A stretch of DNA of 64,000 nucleotides from Macrobrachium rosenbergii. Lineage: Eukaryota > Arthropoda > Malacostraca > Decapoda > Palaemonidae. The stretch covers positions 32,759,037 to 32,823,036 of the forward strand of contig NC_089777.1 in NCBI RefSeq assembly GCF_040412425.1. Direction: 5' to 3'. Positions within the stretch are counted from its first letter, which is position 1; each line of letters opens with the position of its first letter. The notes under the pieces are model-generated. The model did no database searches. It worked only from the letters and a program-made list of their open reading frames with translations, and was not told the DNA's origin. Below, piece by piece: positions 13,934 through 26,228 of the stretch. The translations under genes were made by a program, and so were the position numbers.

Positions 13934-14689
13934 GTCACTGGTAAAAAGCCTCTGCCATTACCCGAGTACATTATGAAAATTATGTTATCCTTGGGAAGCC
14001 CCCTTCATAAAATACGATCCGTTCCTCTCTCAAAATTTCAAGTTCTGAAAAATTACAAGCAGGTCTGCCTATCCTTTTTCTAATGTATTGCATTCCCCAA
14101 CTTTACTTTCAATGTTTTTAGATTTTTTGTATCCCCCCCTCACACTCAGTCGGGGAACTGGTTTCAGTGTCCTAAACAAACTCAACCAAGCTCTCAGTCA
14201 TCAATCGTATGAAATAACAGGATTATTACATTCTTCCTGAGAGTGTTTTGAAATTTTCTGGAATTGTGGTAAAACATCAGTGTTACTTGAAATGCAGTAA
14301 TTCTTCTCTTTATTGTTATTAATGTTGCTGGAACACTTGTCGTTATTTTTTCCTTCGCGATTAATATATATTGATGATACCTCATTTGTGGTATTGACAT
14401 AACTATGATTAATTTCTAATTGGATAAGACTGACGTGCAATAGTTTATCGTTTACTTCCACTTATATCAATAGCAGTAATTATGCATAATGCGGAGTCAG
14501 AATGACAGAGAAATTGACTCATATACTATTATTTAGTGACGTCGCAACAAACATGGTCATCGACGCAGATTAAAAGAGCCAGTCCTTTTAAAATAACCAA
14601 AAAAAAAAAGAGATTAACCTCCATCCACCAGACGTGACAGGTTAAATACTAAACATATAACCTCAATGAATGACATCCCTTTTTAAAAT
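13932..14689. other. Unique stretch
   Basis: No supported gene or repeat. C-rich near 14135-14145. Confidence 0.45.
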
Positions 14690-14935
14690 CACTGAATTAC
14701 GTGCGATTACCGGTCCTCGTGAATTAGTCAATTGCAGCATCGCTACCGGGCCTTTTCCCGTCGGAAGAAGGAAGGAAGGTCCCTCGGCATCATCTCATTT
14801 ATGCAAACTGACTTGAAAAAATGAACGTCTTACTCGAGGTGATTAGGGCGGAAGGCTTGCTGACGTAACGTCCATCACGAGTTGAGAGGAATTATGGGCG
14901 TCCATTGGCTAAATGGTTTTCAATCATTGAGGTTA
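14690..14935. promoter_or_regulatory. GC-richer block with transcription-factor-like words
   Basis: Compared with its surroundings the block is GC-richer and contains ATTTATGCAAA (POU-like), GTGATTAGG (K50 homeodomain-like), TGACGTAACGTC (CRE/ATF-like) and CCATTGGCTAAATGG (CCAAT-like). Short words like these occur by chance, so this is only a candidate regulatory block. Confidence 0.2.
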
Positions 14936-14970
14936 GACAGATGGCCCACAACTTGAAGTACCTAGTACTG

Positions 14971-14971
<1 letters not shown>

Positions 14972-15024
<53 letters not shown>
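14972..15024. repeat. (TC)n microsatellite
   Basis: About 52 bases of uninterrupted TC. Confidence 0.95.
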
Positions 15025-15026
<2 letters not shown>

Positions 15027-15716
15027 CATGAAGTGGAGGGAATTTCCAGAGGCTCTTCCTTGGTCGTTTGAAGAAATCTGTTGTAGTACGAGTTGTTAAT
15101 TTTATTGCAATCGTTTATGAGTCCTTGTTTCTTGTGATGCAGAAGCCGATCGGTTGAGCGTTCTTAGGCACCAAGCATGACAGAATCACACAAATAAATA
15201 GATAAATGACGGAAGAGATAAGTAATAAATAAAGATAAAAAGAAATAAATTGCGAAAACAGAAAAAAATTAAATAAATGAAATAATGAATATTTTGATAA
15301 ATTAATTAATTAATAAATAAATAAAATTAAAAAAGAAATAGCGTACCAAGACATTAATCAAAACATCAATAAATGACGAACGAAATAACTAAATAAATGA
15401 GTGAATGAATGAATCAGAGAGGAAGGCGGAGAATACCTGGTACGTTCACTCTAACCTTATGTCGAACTTCAGTTCGCCCCTTTCATAAAACAAGCCAAAT
15501 TGCTTTATTCTACCCCTCCTGAACTCAAATCTTTTAAAACCATTCTATCCTCGCCATTTTTATGACGTTTGTTTTAGGAAGTGTATGCTTTTTTTTTTGT
15601 AGCATCAACAAATTTCCTTTCTTAAAAGTATCTGTCAATTGCTTTTGTTGTGATATTGCAGAATGCTACTATCATGGATAACATTAGCTAGAAATTGCCA
15701 TGATAGCATCAAGATA
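15025..15716. other. Unique stretch with AAATA-rich tract
   Basis: Positions 15190-15420 are dominated by imperfect AAATAAATG/AATAAAT repeats. The rest is unique with no supported gene. Confidence 0.55.
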
Positions 15717-15755
15717 CTTCTTCTTTTTCTTCTTCTTCTTTTTCTTCTTCTTCTT

Positions 15756-15840
<85 letters not shown>
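15717..15840. repeat. Compound (TTC)n-(TTA)n microsatellite
   Basis: TTC triplets (15717-15783) switch abruptly to TTA triplets (15784-15840). Confidence 0.95.
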
Positions 15841-15841
<1 letters not shown>

Positions 15842-15975
15842 AGGTAAACACATTTTAAATCAATTAAAGACAGTGATCATCATTTGATTTATTTTAGTGG
15901 CTTTAAATTAAGTACTTGGTAAGAAACAGCAGCTAAAAATAACCAGATCAGAGCTGCCTCCCCCCCGCCCTCACT

Positions 15976-15977
<2 letters not shown>

Positions 15978-16028
<51 letters not shown>
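15978..16028. repeat. (TC)n microsatellite
   Basis: About 50 bases of TC, continuing into a pyrimidine-rich stretch to 16139. Confidence 0.95.
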
Positions 16029-16032
<4 letters not shown>

Positions 16033-16139
16033 CGATTTCATTGTACCACTTTCTCTCCACGGCCCCTCTTCCCTCCATCACCTCCATTCCCTCCCTCACT
16101 CTCACTCAACCCCCGTCCCCTGGCCCCCTCCATCCCCAG

Positions 16140-16282
16140 CACCCAACGCTATCCATGTGACCCAGAACGACCCCTTTAATGTAATTGTCCCAGCTGATGG
16201 CGATACAACGGCGCTCGTCGATAATCCCCTCAATATGTCGGCGGTCAAGATTAGCCCAAAATTCTGCCCCCACGAACTTTGA
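16140..16282 (+). other. Candidate 3'-terminal coding exon, unrecognised
   Basis: A long pyrimidine tract ending CCATCCCCAG at 16139 looks like a strong splice acceptor. From 16140 a frame runs to TGA at 16280-16282 and encodes about 46 residues, including IHVTQNDPFNVIVPADGD, with ordinary protein-like composition. The frame would need one base from an upstream exon. Against it: the opposite strand and another plus frame are also open here, as expected in GC-balanced DNA of this length, and I recognise no family. The sequence after the stop to about 16370 is also open in a second frame. Confidence 0.2.
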
Positions 16283-16410
16283 TGATGTCATTGACGAGGA
16301 CCCGTTTCCCAGAGGTCACCTCTGCCTGATGGGTGTCTTAATGAACCGAAGACTTTCATGAGGAACATCTTTGTTAGGATATTGCTAAGAAATGATGTTC
16401 GCAAACCGTG

Positions 16411-16436
16411 CTCTCTCTCTCTCTCTCTCTCTCTCT
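16411..16436. repeat. (TC)n microsatellite
   Basis: Short TC run of about 26 bases. Confidence 0.9.
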
Positions 16437-16767
16437 AGAGCGGTTTTCTTATCAGATTCTCCGATCGCCGGTCCATCCGTGTAATGAGGTTATGTATACC
16501 CTTACTTCTATTTTTGCGTTGTTAGTGCGCATGTGCGACGTTGTGGTCATGGTCTCGATCTTTTGTTTTGTTTTGTTTGTTTGTATGTTCGTGACTGTGG
16601 TTCAGCCCGCTATCTCGATCAGCCTGGAGGGGTCTGTCCTGGAGTCATAAGTTGATTAGCTATAAACACTGATTCTTATCTTTCTTTTGTTGTGATTTCT
16701 TTGTTTGGCTTATTTCATTTTATTTTTCTATTCGCTTATAATTATTATTGTTAATGTTAGTAGGCTA

Positions 16768-16769
<2 letters not shown>

Positions 16770-16834
<65 letters not shown>

Positions 16835-16845
16835 TTATATATATG

Positions 16846-16918
<73 letters not shown>
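16770..16918. repeat. (TA)n array
   Basis: Two TA runs separated by a short AAATTTATATATATG interruption near 16831-16845. Confidence 0.95.
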
Positions 16919-16928
<10 letters not shown>

Positions 16929-18800
16929 ATGAAAGTTTTTCCCGAATTCCCCGTGGGAAAAGATACTACAGACTCCTCTTGTCTAGAAGTTTATTTTAGA
17001 ATCAGCCTCGAGTTTTAACCAAACTTGCAAAGTAATCGTCGCGAACTGCTAACGGCGAATGCGGCCGCGTTGAGCAAACGGACCTTCTCTTTAATATTGC
17101 ATCGTATCAATATCATAATGTTATCCGGCACAGTTGGGTTTACATTACGTAACACATGCGCGGATCTCGCGCTTGCCCCGGACTCCGTCGGAAAAGATGC
17201 TTGCAACAGTGGTCGATTTTCCTGTATCTACCAATGGCATATTCGCTCTTACGGGCCGTGTGGAGTTGGTGCCCCTCTTTCGCGAGGCACTCGATAAAAT
17301 CGCAGATAGTTATCGAGGTGTGACGGTGATTACACAGCGCAGTGAGGTGCCCACTTCGGTAATATTGTCCTCATTGACTCACAGATTAAAATCGGGAATT
17401 AGGGAGAGAAAGTGCCTTTGGGGAAGACTACCCTCAGGGAGACCCCCTGGGGAAGACCCCTCGGGAAAGACTTTTGTGTGAGTTCGTAGGAAGACAGAGC
17501 TTCGACAGATTAAGGAAAAGATAAGGTAGAGAATTTTAAATGCCTAAATGAAAATAATGGCCTATAGTGATCAGTTCTGATGTTTATTCATTGTTCTAAA
17601 TAATAACAGTTGTCAAAGGGATTCAGGGCATTTGGTAACATGCGATAATTCCCCCCGATATATTTGATAAAAGGAATTTAATTGAGTCATTGTCATTTAC
17701 TGTATACCAGTTGCAATTTATACGAGAATCAATGTTGGACTGAATAGATAGCTAGATATATAAATAGACTGACAGACAGAGATGTCGTTCATTTCAACTT
17801 AACAGGCAAACGGAACAGTATCTGAGATATACTGAAAGACAAGTATGCCTACTTCCTTCTGTTCGACTATGAATTAACATAATTTCGTTTTATAAAAGGA
17901 AATTGTTATGCATTCGCTTTTGGATCATTCCAGAAATCTTAGTTTTCGTGAACATATTGCAGGTGGTATAATTTGTCTGAAAATAGAATTCAGTAAACAG
18001 AATTAATTCAGTAAATAGAATTAGCGAGAAATACATCAGATCACGTATTCTGCACTGGAACTTAATTAGTGTCAGTAACATCGTTTAAGAAAAAAAAAGG
18101 GTGTTTTATTTCATCCTTTCATTCAAAACAACAGGAGATCAAAACAGAAAACCAATGCGCACACAAGAAAACGTGAAAACGTGCGTTGAAGCCGCTTGTA
18201 GACCAGATAACATCAATTGTGGTCGAACAACGAGCAAAGAAAAAGATGGAGATGAACAAGAAGAAGAAAGAGACGAGGAGGGGAGGGGAGGGGAGAGGAG
18301 GAGGAGGAGGAGGAAGAAGCAGAAGTGGAGCATCAACATTGGCGCTACGCGGACCTGGATGTCGCCACTAATGACTGTCTTAAACAATTCACAACACACA
18401 ATATCCCTCTTAGCTTTCGATGTCGGTTGTCAGCCTGCTAGATGAGGTAGCTGTCAGATTCCCTGTTGCGATGTGGTCAGATAATCTGGGCAGACTGTTT
18501 AAAATTGTAACGGCTGAAATGTGCTATTATGTACCGGTACAATTTTAATGCCCGATGATCGCTGCTCTTAGGCGATCTCCAAATGAAGAGGGGACGATGG
18601 CGGAGGCAGGGGAGGTATATCTATCATATACACGCGTATGTGCATGTTTGTGTGTGTTTGCATGCGTTTGTAAAGAAATGTTTTCATAAGCATACAAATA
18701 AACAGACTATGTTGACCATACATGGTGTAGTGTGCCACAGAAAAGAAGTATTAAGGTGAAGAACAGTATGGATGAGTTTGGCTTTTCAGTTATGTGTGTT

Positions 18801-18811
<11 letters not shown>
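16919..18811. other. Mixed-composition unique stretch
   Basis: Positions 17030-17480 are GC-richer and open in two plus frames (17025-17297 and 17134-17481), but I see no family motif. The 3' part of that block holds short GGGGAAGAC-type repeats (17418-17470). A GGA/GAGG-rich tract lies at 18275-18325. The rest is unique AT-rich DNA. Confidence 0.4.
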
Positions 18812-18884
<73 letters not shown>

Positions 18885-18932
18885 TATATATGTGTGTGTA
18901 TATATTATATATATGTGTGTGTGTGTGTATGG
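18812..18932. repeat. (TA)n/(GT)n array
   Basis: TA run (18812-18880) followed by TG/TA alternations, immediately left of the mariner element. Confidence 0.95.
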
Positions 18933-18939
18933 TTACATA

Positions 18940-19831
18940 TACTGGTGTTTTCGAAATTAGAGGCCCCCTCCACAGAACAAATGGAAAGTTATGAAGTTTT
19001 CTGCTATAGCCTTTCTCCAAGATAGAAGACCGTGCATGGTTTTGTGGTTCATTTCTTAAAGACTGGGATGAAGCTGACTTTCCCCATGTTGCCGCATCAG
19101 ATGAATTCTTCATTTACACAGTCAGGAAGCCAAATCATAGAAATGACATCATTTGGGCTGCAAAGTTGGATGATATCAGCGATGACGTGTGCTATCGCCA
19201 AGTTGTGAAATTTCCTGAATGTTTGGGAACTTTTCTCTGTTTCACAGCCAAACAGTTAATGTGGATCATCAAAGAAAAAGGCCAGTCATGGAATGGCAAA
19301 TACTTCAGAGAAACTGTGCTTACTGGTGGAGTATTTCATTTCCTCAAAGATCCTGAAAATGTGTTATCTGTTGAAGAAGTCACATTTTTGCATGATAAGG
19401 CACCATGTTTCAAGGCTCTTCAGGCACAGGAGCTGCTTCGAAACAGTGGTATCGATTTCTTCTCGTCAAGTGAATTTCCAGGTAGCTCCCCTGATCTGAA
19501 TGTGTGTGAAAACATTGGTAGTATCTTAAAGGATCGTGTTGAAGCGCGCACTGTGAACTATGATGGTATACCAAGCCTCGACGACCTGCGAAGAGAGGTG
19601 ACTGAAGTGCTCAGGGAAATGGAATTTGGGTCTCAGCTTTTTTGCGATTTGCTGAAATCATACCCCTCAAGAATGCAGGCTGTGATACAGGCAGATGGAA
19701 GCCACACAAAATATTAAATACTCAGAGAGAAACTTAACTAAATAACTTTTCTGAATTACTTTGTTTTTGTCCATATCAATTTTAGTTTATGCTGTAGAGG
19801 GGGGCTCTAATTTCAAACACCCTGAAACACC

Positions 19832-19834
<3 letters not shown>
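18940..19834 (+). mobile_element. Internally deleted Tc1/mariner element
   Basis: Both terminal inverted repeats are visible. The left end (18940-18970) contains GGTGTTTTCGAAATTAGAGG and the right end (19797-19834) contains the inverted match CTCTAATTTCAAACACC. The right end has an extra repeated CCTGAAACA segment of about 10 bases. Each end abuts TA, the standard Tc1/mariner target. The element is about 895 bp, short for an autonomous family member (usually 1.2-2 kb), because the 5' part encoding the DNA-binding domain is missing. It sits between two TA arrays, consistent with insertion into TA-rich DNA. Confidence 0.85.
19010..19717 (+). pseudogene. Tc1/mariner transposase, catalytic (DDE) domain fragment
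   Basis: An open frame from just after a stop at 19007-19009 to TAA at about 19715 encodes about 235 residues without a proper ATG start. All three catalytic acids are visible: Asp in ASDEFFIYT (codon at 19100), Asp in FLHDKAPC, and Glu in SPDLNVCENIG. There are 37 residues between the second Asp and the Glu, so the signature is DD37E, not the DD34E of classic Tc1. The C-terminal part has the usual SLDDLRREV and YPSRMQAVI blocks. The N-terminal helix-turn-helix domains (usually more than 100 residues) are absent, and an ATG at 18981 is out of frame and ends after 14 codons. In active relatives this enzyme cuts and pastes the element at TA. This copy cannot make a complete transposase. Confidence 0.85.
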
Positions 19835-20100
<266 letters not shown>

Positions 20101-21500
20101 GGAAGAGATAGAGAGAAAGAGGGAAAGAGAGCGAAAGAGATGAGGATACAGTGAATTCGATATTAATCGGTTATATTTGACTAAATATCTGAAAGTGTAA
20201 AACCGTCATCTGAGAAATTAGTGAAAAAACTAGTGTTCAACTTAGTGTAAAAAAAAAAAAATACCAGTCTAGAACAACGATAAGGGGTCTGGTCAAAGGA
20301 ACTACTACTAGAAAGGTAATAGCAGGGTAAACCCATTTGTTCTACCATGGCCCCTGTTGACCTACAGTAAAGGATTGATGCTGATTGTGTTGTGAGTTAC
20401 ACTGTTATATTTGTTAATATTTTTTTTTCTTTTTGCATAACCAAAATTATGCCCCAGTCAAGAGGAAAAAGACAAGAAATGTTGGGTGATTAGTTGAGGT
20501 TAAGCTGACTTATGCCTGCACGGGCTCTTGCCCTAAGTGCGACAAGTTTGGAAAAGGATAAGGATTAAGTTAGGCAAATTATGAAAAGGATTACGAGACC
20601 TGCTGTGGGCCTGCATACTCCGTCCAACCAGCAAAGCCCAGAGGTGTACAAATGGAGCTCAGTCAAAAGGAAGCATTATTCCTCGGTTATAACAAATGAA
20701 AAACCAGAGGTCCAAAGCTTTGTGAAATAAAAAAATAAATAAATAAATAAAATTTAACATTATATCTGAAGAAGTATACATATCGAAAGACTACTACTTT
20801 AGAAAAATAAAATGAAAAGAAAAAATACTATAACCTTATGCATAGTTACATACAATTCGAAGAAATAGAGGTATATTATATTTTTACAACTAAAACATTT
20901 TTTGAGAAAAGAAAAAAGAGCTAAACAGAGAATAACGCCATGCAAAGTGTATCAGAAAAAGCCTCTCTTATGAAGACTGGCCGCGACACTCACGGTGATT
21001 TATTCAGGAGGGGTTAAAGATAACTGAATCTACTGTAATTAAGGAAACAAGATTCAATTGAAAAACATTTATAAGCTTTTAGCGTTTCCCGCCATCTCTT
21101 ATTCAGGGCCGCGAAGCGTAAAAACGGGCGATGCGCTACGCAGCTTTCATTAACAAGTGAAAAATTCCCTGCAGTTTAATAAGGTCTTTTGTATTCTGAC
21201 GCTTTGTAAATCATCGAAAGAAACGGCATTCTCCAATTTACTGTCAAGTAAATGTTTTGCCTGTCACTCTGGGTGACAGCGTGACTATTTTAGAATGTTG
21301 AACAATTCTTCTTTAATTCTCTCGTCATTCTTGGACAAAAATGATTTGTCAGAAATATGATATGCATACGATAAATAAGGAAATGACGTGTAACGTAATG
21401 CAGTACAGAAAAAATTCTTAGGCATATGAACAGTCATACCGAGGGATCCCACAAAGGGAACATTCCTTGGAGTGATATTTTTTATTGGGTAGTTAAAACA

Positions 21501-21502
<2 letters not shown>
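20101..21502. other. AT-rich unique stretch
   Basis: A short motif shared with 12969 and 47983 lies at 20504-20533. Short A-rich tracts, including (AAAT)n at 20729-20750, are present. No supported gene. Confidence 0.5.
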
Positions 21503-21593
<91 letters not shown>

Positions 21594-21680
21594 CGTATAT
21601 ACATATCTATGCATACATACATATATTTATATATACGTGTATATATATAGATCTATATACAAATATATATTATGCATATA
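21503..21680. repeat. (TA)n array with CATA/GTAT variants
   Basis: Pure TA to about 21586, then TA mixed with CATA and GTAT to about 21700. Confidence 0.95.
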
Positions 21681-21835
21681 TATATGTATATGTATATATG
21701 TGTATAAAATTCTTATGTTCTTGTGCACAAATCAGTGAAAATACTCTCATTGTAATCAATGTTTAGCTAACATACAGTGTGTTTAGAAAAAATGTATATA
21801 CAATGTTAGATACTCTTTCACGACTTTTCTCTTAT

Positions 21836-21837
21836 CC

Positions 21838-21898
<61 letters not shown>
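21836..21898. repeat. (TTA)n microsatellite
   Basis: About 60 bases of TTA/ATT triplets. The flanks do not match the family-2 SINE body. Confidence 0.95.
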
Positions 21899-22030
21899 TC
21901 TCTACTCACAAATCCCTGCCATAAATATTCCTTCCCTCAATCTCTCTCCCAACTTTTCCCCTCACAGCACCACCGGAGTGAATCATGTGATCAATATGCG
22001 GGATAATGATGAGGGCTGTCCTTACCACTT

Positions 22031-22147
<117 letters not shown>

Positions 22148-22273
22148 GTATCCCTTTGCCTCTTATTTTTTTAGATGTTGCAGATTTTCTGCAAAAAAAT
22201 ATTCTATATTCAATTATATAGTTGTACGATTTTGAATTTTGTATTTTGTTATACTTATCCCTTTCTTTCATCA

Positions 22274-22276
<3 letters not shown>

Positions 22277-22346
<70 letters not shown>
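22277..22346. repeat. (TC)n microsatellite
   Basis: About 70 bases of TC, only 130 bases from the previous array. Confidence 0.95.
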
Positions 22347-22349
<3 letters not shown>

Positions 22350-22587
22350 CCTTGCTATTTTTACGGTGTTGCATCAGTAAATTGAGTAATTTTTTGTCCA
22401 ATTAAGTATTTTCAACATAATTTCCTTTCTGTAATGAACGTTTTCGTGATGTACAGAAATGAGAGAGGAGGCCAAAACTCTTTATGAAAGCATTGCCAGT
22501 AAGAAGGTGCTAATTATGTACAAACTAAATTGGGGCTGGAAGATTACAAAACTCTGTTGCATTTATATATACAACTGCGGTGTTAAT

Positions 22588-22838
22588 TGGATTGGAATTG
22601 GAATATAAAACTTAGGCCAAAGGCCAAGAGCGGGGACCCATGAGTTAAGTCTACGCTGAAAATAATGTTGAAACAGTTGTTAGGAGATGGTGGAAAGTGA
22701 GATGGAAGAAAGATCATATGAACGGAGGTACGCTAAAAGGATTGAAAGGGGTTGCAGCTAGGGGCCGAAGGGACTCTGCAAAGAATGCCTACAGTGCAAC
22801 GCATGAAGTGCAGTGCACTGACTGCACTATACCCCTAT
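22588..22838 (+). mobile_element. Dispersed decapod repeat (family 4)
   Basis: Shares long ordered blocks with the reverse complement of 58387-58602: GAATTGGAATATAAAA, GCTGAAAATAATGTTGAAAC, TTGTTAGGAG, TGAACGGAGGTAC, AGGGGCCGAAGGGAC and a CCTACAG/TGCA end. I recognise this sequence as an abundant repeat in decapod genomic clones. It has no coding capacity, and I see no Pol III boxes. The class is undetermined. Confidence 0.7.
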
Positions 22839-23284
22839 GGAGTCTATGGTGCTAATCACCCACATAGACTATGGGAAAATAACCAAGAACAATTGGGTGC
22901 CTATAACTTGTAACTATAGTAATTTTATTTTAATATTCAACAGAAATTGGATACTCAGAACCTGAAGAAATCATTTCTAAATAACTAAAAGAAATTTTTA
23001 TCCCTAAAAGTACTGACACTAGATAAAAAGGGCCTACAGTGATAGATGACAAGCGCCTATAATGATATATCGCTAACAACGAACAAATATACAGAATACG
23101 ATTACCAATAGCCAAAATAAATCAGGTGTCACAATGTATAGGCACTGACTATTATAGTCAAGCGGCCTCCAGATACCTCATTCAGTGGGCGTGTGTGTGT
23201 CTGTATGTATGTGTCCATGACCCACATGAAACCTTTAGGTAAACACAAGCTAATGAGCTGACTTACATATAATTTCTCTGAATT

Positions 23285-23287
<3 letters not shown>
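22839..23287. other. Unique stretch
   Basis: No gene or repeat recognised. Confidence 0.45.

Positions 23288-23372
<85 letters not shown>
23288..23372. repeat. (TA)n array
   Basis: About 85 bases of TA. Confidence 0.95.
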
Positions 23373-23375
<3 letters not shown>

Positions 23376-25766
23376 TTTTGGAATCTGTCTCGTTCTGCCT
23401 GTGTGTGTGTGTCTATTCAGTGTCATTTTCTTCTATCTCCCCTTTTTCCGCGCATTTCCCACCCCCCCTCCTCATTCTCCTAGTGCCCTACCAGATCCAC
23501 AGGACCACTCTGTCCCCTCCCTCCCACCCCGGCCCTTAGCATTATCTGAGCGTTGCTCCAATCCACATATCACTCCATCTGCTCCCTTGGAATTCGACTC
23601 CACGTAGTAGGATCCCTTGGTTGCCCTCCTTGCTATTCCTTTGTCGTCTTGTTTATCTTCCCGATTAGGTTTCTTCTTCTCTTCTTTTCTAGGTCGTCCT
23701 TAAAGCTTGCATAACAATGCGTTGGCCGTTTCTTGTCACTATCATTAATTCGTATTACATTTCTATTTCTGAAGCAGTGTCCATATCCGTCTTGCTTTAC
23801 ATGCACTATTTTCAAAGTTCGTCATGTGTCACATAAGCTCAAATGCAAATTAAAGTATCCTCTCTTCTGCCTCTTCAAACCCATAACTAGTTTTCAGAAT
23901 CATTTAGGCCATGGCTAAGCTTGCCAAGCAGCATTTACAAGGAATTTTTTTTTCACTGAGTTCCATCTCCTAATGTCAAAACATCAAGGAAAGTAACGCT
24001 TATATAAAAATCCCTCTATATCCTTTTACAAAGGCAAAAGATTCTCGATCCTTGCAAAACTTGGTTAAACAAAAGCTCAGGCCATGGTTTTGGGTACAGG
24101 ATAGGTTCTAAATGTCAAAATTCCTTTAGTGATATCCATCATTTAATGCTGACTCGTAAACAACATATATGATAAAACGACTTAGACACGCCATCAAATG
24201 TTACATGACATCCAGGTTCTTGACTCCCCATATTTTTTTGAGAGCTCTCTGGATTTTATGTTGGAGGTATTATACGTAAGGGAATTCTGTTGATCGCCCA
24301 GGCTTCCAGCCAACAATATATTTTGGGAAAATTTATATCTATTTCCTTGCTGATTCACCAGGCCATGTAACAGAATATCATCATCCTCTGAATATAAAAT
24401 AAACAGGAAATATGGCAGAAATGTCCATATTTCATATCTGTCTTATTTGAGTTGTTTGTGATTCCTACAATCATCTTTATTTCAAAATCCATCGCTTTCT
24501 TGAGGATTATGCCCCTGCTATTTTTCCCTTTCACCTTCAGGTCTGGGATAACATAAAAGCATTGAGTTTTTCTTCCCGTCGGCCTTCCTTCAAAAGAAAG
24601 GCGAAGATATTACTCAAATCGTACGCATCTTTTTCGTTATTCAGGCCTGAGATAACAAGAAAAAAAAAAGGATGGGGGAACCATTCGAGTTTTCCGTGCC
24701 GTCTGCCTCTGCTTAACTGAAAGAAGAAATTTTTAAGAAAGGATGGCACTCGCAAGATTAGCTTTAAATGGCTTACCTCTACTTTCTGGTGTGGAGATAA
24801 CACAAAAATGGACGAGATTATTATCTTTATTTTCTATAACTCGTTTTCTACCGTCTGTGACAGGTTAAGTTATACGATGTCCAAGTGTTGGGTTAGATTA
24901 AGAAAGGTCACTTAAGCTATAACCCCAACAAATAAAATGAAAAGCTTCTGATAAACAAAAATATACAAAAGAAAATATGAAGGCTAAACTAGGTATACAG
25001 TATATCAAAGTGGCCATGTACCACTTACTTTTAACTAATTCAATTGAGAAGTAAGCTTAGTAAACCTAGTAACAATAATAAAAATGACAATTTACTTCAT
25101 AATACCCGATTAACACAGGAAGAAATAAAATCCTAGTATACTGCTTCAGTCAAAAATAAAGAATATTAATAAGCACGAAAACGCCCTTAATTTCATTTCA
25201 TTTAAAATCTTTACTGTGGGCAAATATGGTTATACCTACTTGCTTGTTTACCCCTCATGTTATTTTGTTTTCTATTTTTTTCTTGTTTATCAGAATTTTT
25301 TCATTTCATTTGTTGGGGTTATAGCATAATTTGGTATCTTTATCAGAGGTAAAATTTTTTTATTTGAAGGATAACTTCATCAAAAGAATAGTGTGATTCA
25401 CTTTAAGGGTTCAGCTATATCGCCCTTGGGGACTCAAAGGCCTTTGCTATCTCTTCCTACGGGGATTCAGAAGAACGGGAGACATTATAACGCCGATAGA
25501 GCAAGTAAAACCAACTCAGAGATGAAAGCGGTTAGCTGGTATGCCATGAGAGAACGCCGAATTGTACTAATTCTTTTAAACAAGTTAAGTATTCGTATCT
25601 AGTATTGCAAGAATCAAGGTACTATTTATTTTCTTTATTGGAAATGTATACTTCGGTTGAAGGTGGGAGTTGGAGAGGCTCTGAGGCACCTCAACTTTCA
25701 AGGCTGTATTTTTAATCTTAATTATGCTTATACTGCCAATAAATCATTGAGGATATTTTCACTATG
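23373..25766. other. Unique stretch, no supported gene
   Basis: Pyrimidine-rich near 23430-23545, otherwise AT-rich unique DNA. Open frames are short and unremarkable. Confidence 0.45.

Positions 25767-25839
<73 letters not shown>
25767..25839. repeat. (TAA)n microsatellite
   Basis: About 73 bases of TAA triplets. The neighbouring sequence does not match the family-2 SINE. Confidence 0.95.
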
Positions 25840-25840
<1 letters not shown>

Positions 25841-25919
25841 GTAGAGATTCTGTTTAAAGAATAATTTCCAAAAGTATCTCTCGCTTATTTTGTAGATATA
25901 CGTATGTATGCATGTGTGT

Positions 25920-26222
<303 letters not shown>

Positions 26223-26228
26223 AACACA

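Noticed and set aside
18101..18445. Plus-strand gene with Arg/Glu-rich centre
   Set aside because: The centre translates a GGA/GAGG purine tract. The flanks are not family-like.
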